A program made the translations under genes and the position numbers. Of a stretch of 64,000 bases of DNA, positions 24,996 through 38,200 are shown piece by piece. The stretch spans positions 5,424,430-5,488,429 of the forward strand of contig CM041204.1 in assembly GCA_023078555.1 (NCBI GenBank). The letters are read 5' to 3'. Positions within the stretch are counted from its first letter, which is position 1; every line of letters begins with the position of its first letter. The notes below the pieces were generated by a model. It was given only the letters and a program-made list of their open reading frames with translations. It did no database searches and was not told the DNA's origin. Source of the stretch: Ulva prolifera. Its lineage: Eukaryota > Chlorophyta > Ulvophyceae > Ulvales > Ulvaceae.

Positions 24996-25673
24996 GCTGC
25001 CGGTCCGGAACAAGCCAATCAGGAACAATCGCTCGCACGAGCTGTGGAAAGCCTGAATGTACGCTCAGACTACGCAAAATTGTGGAAACGTAAAAATTTT
25101 ATGTCTTGTGGACTTGAATTCAATTCAATCGGCCTGAACAGGTCAGAATGACACGTTGGCAATGTGCTGTGTGGTCGTCTCACATCCCGACCAACAGAAC
25201 ACAAGAACGAATGGCAGCAGCCAACATCGGTAGCAAATGTCGTTTGTTGGTTTCTTTCACTGGTTCCCTATTTGTACGAACAATGAATGCTGTTACGAGC
25301 GCATTTGCCTGTGAGCTGTGCATGTACCATGCATGAGAGATGTCCTACATGCTGGACAGCCAGCAGCGCACTGCATGCTGGTTGCAGCGTCAGCGCAGGC
25401 GTCGGCAAGGTAGTGCGATAGTCATGCACAGGCCCCCACAGGACCACCGACTGTTCGAATTGTGTACCAGTGGGGCATCTGGCATGCTGTCGTACAAAAT
25501 ACCATCTGGTGGCTTGTCAATCACACTACTTCCGGCGAGCCAGCAACCTTTCAGCCTGTGATGCTCTGCACAATGACAGCCAACCTCCATTGCGATCACA
25601 GTAGGCACAGCTCTTGACGCCATGCGCAATATGTCCGATTCCAGGGCAAGCATATTCCGGCCACACCATTAAC
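24996..25673. other. Divergent promoter region
   Basis: Between the divergent coiled-coil gene (-) and the PhoD-type phosphatase (+). No exon-like sequence; includes AT-rich patches near 25.1 kb. Confidence 0.45.
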
Positions 25674-28600
25674 ATGGCATCCGCTGATGGTACTGCGGGA
25701 CAGCAAACCGTACTGTCGGTTGCCACAGAGCAGCGCCTGTCAAGCGATGGGCGTCAAGCCTCACATCACGGCAGCTTCGGAGTCCTCGGATTGGAATCTC
25801 AGCGCCACAATGGGACACGTGCAATCCCGTGGACGCGCAAATGGGGAATCGTTGCCATCCTCATGTCACTCGGCTTCATGGCTATCATCTTGGTCGCGCT
25901 TGCAGTCTCCCGCGACGGCGACGGGAGGTCGTTGGTAGATATGACTCGCGTGCAACGAATCGCGTTTTCATCCTGTACGCAACGGCATGTTGGGGAAAAC
26001 CCAATTTGGACCCAGGTGTGACAAGTTTTTGTGAAGGCAAATTCAGGCACACTGTTGCTTGCAGACTAGCATGGCCCATGCGTTGACAACCGGGCATCTC
26101 CCGACAGAATGCCAATGCAAGCTTGCCCCAGAACGTCTTTGCTACAGAATTTCACATCTTCACATCTTCTCATGTTTTGACCTGATCTTGATCGCGTTAG
26201 CCATCCCTCCCATCTGAATGGGAGCTCAGGTATGCAGGCGATCATCCCAGCTGCCCCCGACGCGTGGGTGTGGCTAGGGGACCTTGCGTACATGGACACC
26301 CCAGCTGTGGACTGCTACGTGGACAGCAATCACCAACACCCCGACTGTCAGTGCACACCAACTCTACTCCAGCACGCCCCCCACGGATGCAAGACGGGAG
26401 ACATGCAAAACGCGCGCCGCAAGATGGACGCCATTGTGCGGAGCCATGGATATGGCCAGTTCCTGCAGTTCATGTGCCCACAGCACATGTCCCGCACTGC
26501 AGCATTCCCCCCACAGGGAAGTGACCGGGTCATCTGTTCACGCCCCATATTTGGTGTATACGATGACCACGACTTTGGCTGGAACAACGGCAACGGGTGC
26601 GGCTGCCGTGGCATGGTTGACTCTGCACCATGATCATCACCCAATTTTGCTCGGCTGCATGCTTAAACCCCGCAAAGCCAGAGCAAGGGCAGTGCTGCTT
26701 GGATGGCATGCCGTGCGGCGCCAGATGTAGCGGCACTGGATCCCGCATGCATGCACCTGAGCCTGCCGTGCACCCCCAGCAGCACCCCCATCCGCATGCC
26801 AACTCCTTGGTCCGCATGCAGCGTCCATAACCTGCAGCTGTGTTGCCTGTTTTTGTGTTCAGCTCAGCAGACACATCCAGTCCGCGGCCACCCGCTCGTG
26901 AGGGCCCGGGGCAGCGGCACGGCACCACCCAGCGCCGCGCGTGTGCAGGTACCAGCTCCCAAACAAGCATGAGATGAAGCAGGCACGTCGCTGCCTCGCA
27001 GCCATCCTTGCAACCTACGCCTTGCTTTGGGCATCTGCCGCATTCACTGCGCGCCAGAGCCGCGCTCGTGTACATGTTCATTCTGCAACTGGGCGTAAAG
27101 ATTATGCACACGCGCCCGACCTGTGTCACACTGAAACCGTCTGTGCCACCCGCGTGTGTCTATGTGTTGCGCGTGCACTCCCTCCGACCAGAAGGACTGC
27201 AGCCATCCCTGCTGCCATGACAGCCCACGGCAGGCAGCGCCCTGCATGCACTGCCGCACGCCTCACAACGCCACCGACGCCCGGCCTGGGTCAGGGTGGG
27301 CCCGGCTGCAGGTGTTCCTGGACGCGCTTGGGGAGCCGCAGGGCAGCGTGCGGCGGCTCGGAAGCCGCGGCATCTACGACTGGCAGGTCCTCAACAGCGG
27401 CACACAGTTCGCGGTGGACCTGCTGCTGCTGGACGAGCGGTACGAGCGCGTGCCGCTGCCGTGCCACACGCGCGCCGCCATGTGCGCCACCGGCAACGGC
27501 ACCTTCTCTCCGAGCCTGCAGGCATGCCCCCCACCCCTCGCTGCATGTCATGTGTGCCGCCGGCGCTAGCCAGGTGATCGCGCACTCCCGCAAGGGGCTG
27601 TGCACCATCGATGCAGACACCGGCATGCGTCGCCGTAGGTGTGGTGCGAGGACTTTGTTGGGGATGGGACCATCAGGCAGCCGGCGTCGTGCTGCCACCA
27701 GGACGACGACATTGCACTAGGGTGGTGCAAGCAGGCGGGCGCGCAGGATGACCCTCGCTACAGTGCCGCCTGCTCGCCGTTCGACCCCGCCTTCGGAGAG
27801 ACAAACTGGGCGGTCGGGGAGGACGGCTCCCTGCAGGCCGCAGACGAGTCGCGGTGGCAGGACGTGGCGCACGAGTCAGGCTTCTGCGAGGTGCTGGGCC
27901 GGGTGCGTGCCGCCTGCTGCCGCCGCTGCCCCCCACACAGAACCGTGAATCGGCCTGCGGCGAGCAGATGTTGCACTCTGCTTCATTGCCTTGCTGTGAG
28001 GTTTTTGCATGCTGGGTATTAAAGGACCCCGATGTGGTTCGTCAGTGAGCACGTGGCACCGGTGGCTGGCTGTTCCTTGCCAGAGGAACCTTGAGGCCTT
28101 GCACGGGGGACATTCCTATGCTGCTCTCTGCGCATCAGACAGACAGCCAGCGGTGCCTTCTACCGGTGCCTGCTGTGGCATTCCCAGCAGCAGCTCATGG
28201 CATGCACCACGCTCTGCACCTCGCTTTACTCATCGCCCGCCCGCTGTGTGGAGAGTTCGCTGTCAAGGACACTTGTGCCGACAAGCAGTGCAAAGGAGGA
28301 CGCCGCCTCCGCGACAGGCCCTGACCACTGTGGCAGACTGTGCGTGCAATCCCAAGCTTGGAATGCAGAAGCAGCGCCAGTGGCTGAACGACACGATTGC
28401 GCGGGGCAACGCTGCCGTGACGCTCGTGGCAAGCGGCTCCGTGCTGCTCGGGCGCCCCGGCGCAACCAATTCCCGCAACGACACACCCCCCTTCTCAGAG
28501 ATCTGCTCAGGTGACGACTGGGATTGCTACCGGCCGGCACAGCAGAACCTGCTGGGGATGCTGGCGCGCAAGACAGGCTGTGTGATTGTTATCACCGGAG

Positions 28601-29253
28601 ACTACCATTATGCCGACATCAAGCGGATGTTGCCGGGGGAGGACGCCCCCTACAAGGATGTGTACATGCCACCGGTGCGCCGCCGCCTTGCCAACGCGCT
28701 TCCGGTGCTGCCCACCATGCATGCATACCACACAGACACCTGCCCTGCGTCCGATAATACATCATAAAGACCGTGTGTGGGCTGAGAGGTTGTACTGTGG
28801 TTGTCTTGCAACGTCGGCAGTGGCGCTTGCATGCACAGCAACATCGCCGATTTTGTGTGGACAATGGCAAACGCCTGCAAGCGGGACTGCCGGCGGAGTC
28901 ATTGGTTGTGTTCACACGCGCTGGGCCAGTGCTGAGGCGAGCTCGTGAATGTACAGGGGCTGCGGAAGCCGATATACCAGGTGATGGCATCGGGCATGGA
29001 CCCAAGCACTGCGCCTGGGCTCATCAAACAGGGGCCTTGCTCCGGGTACATCCGGGATGAGGCGGGCCTGAGGGGCCCCGGCAACCAGTGTGCGATGTTC
29101 GGGGCCCCCAACTTTGGCACCGTGGACCTGGACTGGCGGCAGCGGCTAATCCACCTGAGCATCATGAATGGGGACGGCTCGGGCGTGGCCGTGGGGGATC
29201 ACGGGAAGCCCCTGCAGATGTCGGTCAACATGGACACCTGCGAGCCCGCCTGA
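25674..29253 (+). CDS. PhoD-type metallophosphatase, membrane-anchored
   Basis: Alkaline phosphatase D/PhoD-like metal-dependent phosphoesterase. Exon 1 (25674-26015) encodes a cytosolic head, one membrane helix (WGIVAILMSLGFMAIILVAL) and the first metal motif IAFSSCTQ. Exon 2 (26238-26596) joins in phase as IWTQ-AIIPAAPD, then WVWLGDLAYMD and GVYDDHDFGWNN. Later coding blocks: about 27312-27522 (VFLDALGEPQGSVRRLG, GIYDWQVL), about 27640-27900 (Cys-rich insert), about 28350-28680 (LGMQKQRQWLNDTIA, VTLVASGSVL, VIVITGDYHYADIKR) and 28957-29253 (GLRKPIYQVMASGMDPSTA ... NMDTCEPA). All core PhoD metal motifs are present. The order implies a type II protein with the enzyme in the secretory lumen or outside the cell. 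Middle exon borders are approximate because the introns are GC-rich and partly open. Confidence 0.88.
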
Positions 29254-29324
29254 TTGCACTCGCCCGCGACAGCGGCTGCTCACTCGAGCATCTGCCGCCA
29301 TGCTCTCTGCGTACTTGCGTCGCT

Positions 29325-29329
29325 TGTAA
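29325..29329 (+). promoter_or_regulatory. TGTAA poly(A) signal of the PhoD gene
   Basis: 72 nt behind the stop codon; matches the green-algal signal. Confidence 0.45.
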
Positions 29330-29599
29330 GGCATGAAGGCAGCACTGATCAGTCAGCACTGCCCGCTGTTGCATATTCTGCAGTCTTATGCTGCGAGGGC
29401 TGCTGGTGCCAGAGGTACATAATTCTGGGATACACTCATTCTTTGTGCTGCTGTTCCAGGCACGACTTCGTGCAAGGACTTCGTGCAAGGATCGACAGGC
29501 ATGGGTCATGCAGGTTGAGCGGTTCATGTGCTGCACCGTCGTTGTTTGTTCATATGCCGTTACCATGACTACTTAATGTGTGTACTTCTGCACAGTGTT

Positions 29600-29604
29600 T
29601 TACA
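29600..29604 (-). promoter_or_regulatory. TGTAA poly(A) signal, probable, of the PRAI gene
   Basis: TTACA on the plus strand, about 200 nt behind the minus-strand stop at 29807. Confidence 0.35.
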
Positions 29605-29806
29605 GCGGTGTACCATCTGGCTTGCAACTTCCTGGCAAGCGTGCACCATGGGGAGCCTTTCTCAACACTACCATCAGTTCTGGCATACCTCAAAGGACCA
29701 TGACGTGCACGACGTGAGTGTCTACAGACACAACCAGCACACAGCGTCATCTCGTCTGGGGCCCTAGATGCCCGCGCGAAACAGACCAAACCCCGCAGCT
29801 TGGCAC

Positions 29807-31319
29807 TTAGGCACTGTATACTCCATACTTCGCCTCAGTGATGAAGGATTCCATCAGGAGAGGGTCCTTGTTCATGCCTGCATGCACACTCTCAGCTTAC
29901 AGATTATCACAGAGACCACTTGTGGACACACTCATGCACAGCTACGATGGCTGAGGTCTTGCGATGTGGCTGGGACCAGGCTTCCACAACTGCTTGGCCA
30001 AACTGCAGCCATTGTGGCTCCCGCATGTGCAACAGCAGGGCTCACCATCTGCTAGCGTCACCCCGCTTGAGACATCCACTCCTGTCGGCACTGCGATGCC
30101 GACCGCCTTGGCCACGTTGCCTGGAGACAAGCCACCGGCAAGCAGCCAGCCCTGGGTTGCCTCGTGCACCGGCACCTGTAGGCCCTTCCAGTCAATCGCC
30201 TCCCCACTGCCGCCCTTCATGCCATCGATGAGCAGAAAGTCTGGCTGCACATCCAGCGCGCTTGTCAGCTTTCTTTGCATATTATGCTGGAGGTACCAGC
30301 GTTGCTTCTCTGAGCACACCATCAGGCGCTGATGAGGGGATGCGGATGCTGACGAATCCCCACAACCCATGCGACTGCGTTGAAGGCTGGAAGGGGGGCA
30401 GATGGGGGTGAATCGGATGTGGCTTTCACACCACTGCAAATGCGTACGACTCAAAGGGGACGCCCAGCGCGCGTACCATATTCTCATTTTTGCCATCGTT
30501 CAGCTGGGACGGTGCTGGGGTCATGACCTTGCCATCAGGCGAACACTGCAGAACGTAGATGACCTTCATGTCTGTGGGAAGATCTGGCAAAGATTCCCTT
30601 GCGCCGTCACCGTGCAGCTGCACGAAGGTTAAATTTGTATCGCGGGCACGTCGCACAATTGTATCTGCCGACTCATCCACAAAGACCCCGACAGATGCCG
30701 CCCCGCCATTTATAGCACCTACAAGAGACCTATTCACCTGAATACTTAGCGCCCGACACGATATGTACAGTCATGGGCATCGGGGCCAGGGATTTTCGCC
30801 CTGATCTGGCTCATGCCGTGGCTGCAGCAATTGTGCTGCATGCCGACATGCAGCAGTGATCATGGCATGCAGAGGAATCATGTCTTCAAATGCAGTTGCA
30901 AGTGATCGGAGAGCAGCGGGCATGCAGTTGCAGACAAGGAGTGTTCAGAACACGTACATCGGCTGATGTTTGCTGCTGTTTCGTCATCAACGCTGCGCTT
31001 AGCCTTGGGCCACATAATCATACCAACAAAGTCTGCGCCATTGCGGACGGCTAGCTTGGCGTCGTAAGCACTCGTGACGCCACAGATCTGCAAGCGCCGC
31101 GACCTTCATGCACTGCTCAGCGGTCTGCTGGAGGAGGACGCCTTGCACAGCACCAGAAGCCTTCCAGATATGCACGCAGAGGCCCGGTATGCGATGTTAT
31201 TGGTTTCACACCTTCACCAGGAACCGTGGTCGAGCTGACGGTGCTTTTGCACTAGATGCTGATCCCGTCACGGCACGAACAGGGCGTGCATGTGCTCTGC
31301 CCGTCCTAAGACCCAGCAT
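29807..31319 (-). CDS. trpF: Phosphoribosylanthranilate isomerase, plastid
   Basis: Third step of tryptophan synthesis from anthranilate: isomerises phosphoribosylanthranilate to CdRP. Exons: 31319-31212, 31087-30958, 30718-30477, 30286-30046, 29877-29807. All phases agree and give 263 residues. Exon 1 is an Arg/Ala/Ser-rich leader that ends RPRFLVK and continues as ICGVTSAYDAKLAVRNGADF, which restores the KICG motif with the catalytic Cys. Then MIMWPKAKRSV, SVGVFVDESADTIV, FVQLHGDGARESLP, DFLLIDGMKGGSG with the catalytic Asp, GWLLAGGLSPGNV, GVDVSSGV and KDPLLMESFITEAK. It is a stand-alone enzyme, not a TrpC-TrpF fusion. An upstream in-frame start is possible but not ATG-supported. Confidence 0.94.
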
Positions 31320-32268
31320 AAGGAGCTGAAGCACGCGAGAGATGTATGAGAGGCAGTCGTTGCGGATGAACAGCTGTTTGGAACACGCACTGCAAGGATA
31401 GCAATTACAGAGGATCGAGGTGCTTGTCAGCATACAGTCACTGTCCTGGACAATCTCTGCGTGGATCTGTCTGCAGCTAACGGTCACTCATTAACAGTTT
31501 CTGAACATTTGTCTGCAAGATGGCAGTGATCCCAGTGTGCTTCCACAGATTGATTTTCTGCGATGCCAGCATGTGGCGAGCAGGGTATTGCGTGTAGCGG
31601 GACCTTCGCCTGTTCGATATTGCAACACTGAAGGTTAGAATCTTTCACACACGATCACAGGTTATCCATATCACCAATCCGTGCATCAAGGCCTGGCCAT
31701 TACCATTTCATATGACGCGTGCCGCTAGTGGTGGCTCAGAAGTACAACGGTTGCGCTGCCGCGCTCCAACTTGACATCGCGGTGAATTATCTCTACGCAC
31801 CAAGAGGTTGCTGCTACGACAAGTGATCTGAACTGAACTCATATCAATGCTGTGCAGCATTGGCTCGAAGCTGCTGCCGATTTCAGGCTGCGCTGAGGCT
31901 CGCTCACTGTGATCGCCAGAACGTCGCCTTTCCCATGACCTGAACGCCACGAGTCACGCATAGAAGAGGCACAGTGTACCTTCAAGGATTGGCAGCATAC
32001 ATGTAGTAGCATAGTTCTGCCGCTACAAGGCTCCGATGCGCAGGTATGTGCCTCCTTCAGGCAAGCTGGCCCCTCCGGAGCTGAGCCCACTAGCACGCAT
32101 CTGTGACTGCCTTTCATGGAGCACACAATACGGAACTGACGCGAAAAGACAACTTGAGGCACCTGGGGTGGTGCCTGCATGCTTCACCAGCCTCGCCTCA
32201 TGCATGCCTCGTGATCTTGCAGCGTCTTCCGCCAGCTTGTCACACCTCTGCTGGAAGCATCAGCAGCG
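31320..32268. promoter_or_regulatory. Divergent promoter region, trpF and RNase II/R
   Basis: 949 bases between divergent genes. A minus-strand frame runs on upstream of the trpF start without a convincing leader. No other feature seen. Confidence 0.4.
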
Positions 32269-35200
32269 ATGGCTTCCCCGCCACTCCGTCGGGCTTGTCA
32301 AGCCACATCTTGCCGCTCAGCTGCCTCAGCATTGACCTGTCTCCCTCCATGGCCTCATGGCCATACACAGCCCTCGGCGCACCATCCTCTCGGGGCCCGC
32401 ACCGTCCACAGGACGTGCACGGCAGCAGACCTACAGGAGCAAGGCCCCGCCCCCGAGCTTCGCCCGCGGCCAGTCAAACGCATTGAAACGCAAGTCAAAG
32501 ATATTCCAGTCACCAGTGGCGCGTCTGTCCTGAAGCAGTACCTCGCCCCGGGCAAAGTCGTAGAGTTCAGAGTGCAGGACTCCTATGTCCTGGGGCTCGT
32601 CACGAAGCAGCTGCCGAGCAAGCCTGGGCAGAAGCACGTGGTGACTGCCGTGGACGTTGATGGCAAGGAGTACACCGTGCAGCCGAGTCAGGTCGTGGTC
32701 GTGCTGCCCGGCAAAGACTACACTGACGAAGCACTCCAACGAATCCAGGCAAAGGTGCGATCGCCTCCCCCCTGCACTGCCGCAGGCAGCCGGCGAGCCA
32801 CGAAGCGTGGCCGCCCCGTCCAGGTGCCGGTGCTGTGAAGGGGGGTGCGCGGTGCAGGCGGAGGCTGCGGGGCCGGAGGTGCTCGAGCAGATGTGGGCGA
32901 GCCTGCTGCGCGAGGAGACGACTGCGACGGGGGAGCGTGTGCTCGGCAGCGACCCCGCCTTCCACTACGACGTCCTCGCCCTCAGCCGCCACCTCTGGGG
33001 CTCATCGGAGGCCGCTAACCTCTACGCCACGCACCGCCTGCTGCGCGACGACCGCCTGTTCTTCTTCCGCTTGAAGACGCGGCCCCCGACGTTCCACGTG
33101 CGGCCGGCGCCGGAGGTGGAGGCGCTCCGCCACCAGCACGCCCTGGTACGCTCCTGATCGGCTGCGTCCGCATTGCATGGCTGGCATCGGCGTGGCCGTG
33201 AGGCCGCTTCCGGGTGGGCTGCTGTAGGGGTTGTGTCTGCCGCGGTGTTGGTGGCGTTGCTGTGACGGTGCGGACGAGCGGCGGTGCTGCCCGGGCCGCC
33301 CCGCTGGCTTGTTGATGGTCTGAACCCTGCTGAGATCCAGCTTGGGCAGCAAGCGTTGCTGACGGAAGTGCCCTCGCTTGGGCACAGTAGCTTGAGCAGG
33401 CCACCGAGTCAGGGACAGAGGGGCTCCAAGAGGACGAGCGCGAGCGCGTGTGGTCATGCACTCGGGCCAACACAGGAGGGGATGCCAACCCTCGGCCTGC
33501 GTGCGCATATTTTCAAACTGGCACCGCCAGCCGATCAGAGAGGGCGTGCAGGAGGCGGAGCAGGCGCAACAGCGCGCGGACGTGCGCGCCGCGCTGGAGG
33601 GGGGCCTGCAGGAGCCCCGCAACCAGCGGCAGTGGCAGGACAGCGCTCAGGGCGAGGCCGTCGCGATGGTGGAGAGCTTCGCGCGCGGCCACACGCACGC
33701 CCCCCACGGCTCCGCGCTGCACGCGCTGCTCGACCTCGGCTTCCCCGTGACCCCCGACGGCGCCGCGCTGCTGCTCAAGCGCATCGGCTACTGGCCGCGC
33801 AACTTCCCCAATGCCGTCGTGCGCCTCCCCCTGTCCCCGTCTGCCACTCCCTGTGCCGCCAGCGCGGCCCCCATGGCGTTGTCAAGTCCTTCATCATCCC
33901 CAGTTGAGCCAACAGGCTGGTCATGTTGCCCATGCACCACAGAATTCACAGGGGCGTCACACCACTGCAGCGACATACCAGCAGGTGCTCAGCTTGTGGG
34001 ATGGCTTCAGAGCTGCTTGTGGCCCCTGTCACAGGCACCGCTCCAGCAAGCTTGCCACACTACCCGCTTCTGCACCTCTGCATGCGTTGCAGCGCACACA
34101 GCCCCTTGCGTGCGCGCGAGCACACAATCGCATCAAGATGACGTACCCTGACAGTATAGCGGCGGCTGCAGATGCGCGGGGAGATTCCGGAGGACTTTCC
34201 AGAGTACATCCAGGAGCTCGCAGGAAAGGTGCAGGAGGCGGCGGCACAGGGCGAGCCGGCCGCCGCGCAAGGCGCCCCCCGCACCGACTTCACCGGGCAG
34301 CTAGCGCTCGCCATCGACGACGTCACGACGCTGGACGTCGACGACGCCGTGGCCATCGAGGCCCTCGCTGGCGGCGGCTGGCGCGTGTGGGTGCACGTCG
34401 CGGACCCCTCCGAGCACGTGCCCGCCGGCGGCGCCCTCGACCTCGAGGCCATGCAGCGGTGCGCCCCGGCCGCGCACGGGGCGGCGAGCGCGCGCAGGAG
34501 ACGGCGGTGGCAGCCCTCCCGGCTCGACTCGGTCGCCTGCCCCGGCTGGCATCATGTCTGTGTGGGAGTGCTGCAGAGCCTCTGTGTCCTGGTTGCAGCC
34601 CGCACACGATCTTCGGTCGGCCAGAGGTCACAGGATGGCCTGCACAGGGGCTTGCTCCACCTGTGCCTGTGGCCTGGCCACGTCACAGACATGCATGCAG
34701 ACTGTGTTGACCCCGCCGCCGGTGCAGGGGCCGGACGCTGTACCTGCCATGGAAGAAGGTGCCCATGTTCCCGCTGGAGCTGTCGGACGGGGTCTTCTCC
34801 CTCGGCGGCGGCCAGACCCACAGCTCAGTGACGTTTGTGGCGACGCTGGCGGCTGACGGCACGATGCAGGAGTGTGACGTACAGCCTGGGCGCGTGCGCT
34901 GCACCCGGGTCACGTACGACGACGCAGATGCCTACCTCGCTGGCCGGGCCCCCCCGCCCAGCGCCGACGTCCTCGCCACCCTCAAGGTGCGTCGCGCCGC
35001 CCCAGCACCGTCGCAATTGCCGCTGCCGGGGGCCACTTGCGGCGAAGGTCGCGCCAAGGCGAGCAGGCACTGCGCGGCCGCAGGCGTGGGAGCGCATGGG
35101 AGCGCGTGCGGCTGGGCTGCCGTGTTGCTGCATGCTGCCGTCGCTCACGCTTGGTCTCTGCCATGCACACGCAGTCCGGTCGCTGCCGCCCAGGCTCCCA

Positions 35201-38200
35201 CCGTGGCTCTACATCCTGCCGAGGGTCAGACATTACAAAGAGGCAGTTCCAGGCGAGAGCAGCACAAGCGCCCAGCGTGGCCTGGGCTGTGTTCAAGGCA
35301 ATGCATTGTGTTGTCGGGAGATCCGGGCTGCTTTCCACCTGTCCGGGCGGTGACCCTAGCGCGCACGGGACGCCCCAGGCTGAGAAACGTGCAGGGGCCT
35401 GGTACACGCCCGGCGCACGCAGGCCAGCGTGGCTACATGGGGCTACAACCCGGGCGGCTCGAGCCGGTGCGGGTGCCCTGACAAGTGTGTCAGAGGCTGA
35501 CGCGTGGGCACCGCGGATGCAGGTTCTGGACGGCGCGAGCCGGGCGCGCAAGGCGCTGCGGGAGCGCAACGGCGCCGCGCCTATCATCAACTACGACTGC
35601 AGCATCACCGTCAGCGGCATCGACGAGCCGGAGCCGCGGGTGGCGGTGCGCGCCGTCGCGCCACACGAGTCGCCCTTCCGCGTCGCCGTCATGGAGATGA
35701 TGCTGCTGGCCGGTGAGGCCGCCGCGACCTGGGCGCACGCCCGCAGCCTGCCCCTCCTCTACCGGTGCGCCTACGGCTCCCTCCGCCCGTGCACCGACAC
35801 CTGCGCGGGTTCTGTTCGGGGTGCTACAGCTAGTCAGTGCTGGCATGGGCTGGTGTGGGTGCAGTGTGTGCTGGCCACGGGCCGGTGGCATGACCGTTTC
35901 CCATTGGGACAGGCTGGGGGGTCTGCGGCCCTCAGGCGGCGCGGCCGTGCGCTTGACGGGCGTGCGGTGGCGAGCTCCACGAGGTCAGCTACTGCCACGC
36001 ACAACGAATAAGTGCCACAGCAGTATCACCAGGTGTAATGGCTGCCAGTGAGAGAGAGCCATCTCAGTGCACATTGCGCGACCTTTTTTGTTGAGTTCTC
36101 AGGACGCAATTGGCCTTGTGCATGTCCCGAGAGCCATGGACTAAGGTCCGCTCTGATCGGCAGCCACTGGCAGTGGCTCTCAAGCGCTCCACGTGGCTCC
36201 GACTGGCATGTTCCGAGGTGTACCTTACCGGCGCGACCGGAGCCACACGGGTGTCTACAGCCTTTCTCCACAAACACATACTGGTCCTTCGGCCATGTGG
36301 TCAACAAGCTTCAATTGCGTGTTACATCTTCGCGTGCAAAGCGGTCAGTGAAGCCACGAAGTTTGTGTTGGGCGCAAATGTGTATGCACCATCCTATCAT
36401 CGAGCATGGGAGCCGCGCCGAGTTTGTGTGGAAGTCAGTGTCCGCCGCACGTTGCGCGCACGCGTACTGTGTGGTGCTTGCCGCGAGCCTGCATTCAAGA
36501 GCACAACTTGGCGCAGCTGAACTTGTAATCGCGGCAAGTCGTATCTCAAGATAGTCGACCCTTTCTGGTCTGCGATGACACGCCAATGCGGTCGTTCACA
36601 TGTTGCAGCTGCTTCCACAAGTGCACAGATCACATGCAGACCTAGCACCACTGGTCACGACGGCGCCTTTGTGGCGCGCAAGGCGCTCAAGCCTGAGTGG
36701 ATCAGAAACCATGACGCGCGAGGACGAGTGGATCAGACGCCGCGGCAAGTGCAGCATCAGAATCCGGATGTCTATAACCTATATCCCTGACAATATATAC
36801 AACACAGTATTCATCTAGTCATTGTATGCTATAATGGGCTGTGTCTCGATCACTATGTCGCGCGTAGCTTGTTCGACGCAAGTGCTAGGAACATCCCGTG
36901 CGTTGCGCAGCCCAGTGAAGCCGAGCGTAGTCAGCCGAAGACATATAATGTCGAAAGCAGAAACTGGTAGCGTAGAAGGAATCGGCAGCAGAGTCGTTGT
37001 GCTATCAGGCAATCGTGGTCTGGGGCTGGAAGTAGTGCGTCACGCTCTTGACAAAGGCCTCTCCGTTGTTGCGACATGCCGCAAGTCAAGCGACGAGCTA
37101 GAAGCGTTGTCGGGATCTCTGCATATCATGCCGGGGCTTGATGTGACGAAAGAGTCCGCCCCGGAGGATTTAGTAGCCTTCCTGAAGGAGAAGGGGTGGG
37201 ACAAAATAGACGCGGTGATATCCATATCTGGCCTGTTCACTTTTGACAGCATTGACGACCTTCAGCCTCCCAAAATCATGAAGATGTATGATGTGTGCGC
37301 TGTGGGCCCGCTGCGAATCCTGTCGCACCTCGCCCTTGAAGGTGTCCTTTCAGAAGGCGGAAAAATCGGCATGATCACATCCGAAGGTGGATCGATCGGC
37401 CTCCGAACTCATAAGGAGGGCGGTGGAAATTATGGACACCACATGAGCAAAGCTGCGCAAAATATGATGGGGAAAATCCTTTCTATCGATTTGAAGCCGA
37501 AGGGCATTGCTATTGTCAACATTCACCCTGGTTTCATCAAGACTTCCATGACAGAGAGCTTTTCCGAAACATATGAGAAGTACGGTGCTATAGAGCCAGC
37601 AAAAGCCGCACCTGGTATCCTGGAGGCAGTGCAGCGCCTGACGCTAGAGACCACTGGCCAGTTTGTTGCCCCGCAGGGCACAGACTCCCTGGGCTTTGGT
37701 CTTGAGGGCCTGGAGAACCCAGAGGAAGTTGGGCACTTCGGCCAACTGCCTTGGTGAGGCTGTCAGGAGGTGCATCATGGTCGCGTGAGCGTGCGGAGCC
37801 ACCGTGGCTGTATTTGTAGTGGATGAAGTGGTCGTAAAACCCATGCCACAGTGTGTAAAGTAGTCCTCCTGCGTAATTATGCTCGTCCTTCCTGAATTCG
37901 CTGAGGTGTTTGTGCAGCGCAATAATACATATCTGTGCGTGGGATATCCAGACGCCCGATCGAGCAGTGTGAGTACGCAGGGCCACTCGCCATGCGCTTG
38001 TGCCGCGTGTCTGCCGAAACTTCGAGCTCACTTCACACCATTCTCGCAGCAGCACACATCTGTCCAGAGTGCCTGGTGTACCTTGAGTCATGAATGCATG
38101 TGGGACAGCCAAACCTTTGTGCTGCACTGGGTCGCAGGGCGAAGTGCTGCCCTGTCGCTTCGTTGCATCCACATGCGCTTGGTCTGGCAGATGCACGCGT

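Larger units (their letters stand above)
29254..29806. other. Convergent 3' region of PhoD and PRAI genes
   Basis: Holds TGTAA at 29325 (+) and its complement at 29600 (-). No exon-like sequence seen. Confidence 0.5.

Noticed and set aside
36048-36554. Plus-strand frame upstream of the nested dehydrogenase
   Set aside because: It lies in the host intron, has no family resemblance and is not linked by phased splice sites.
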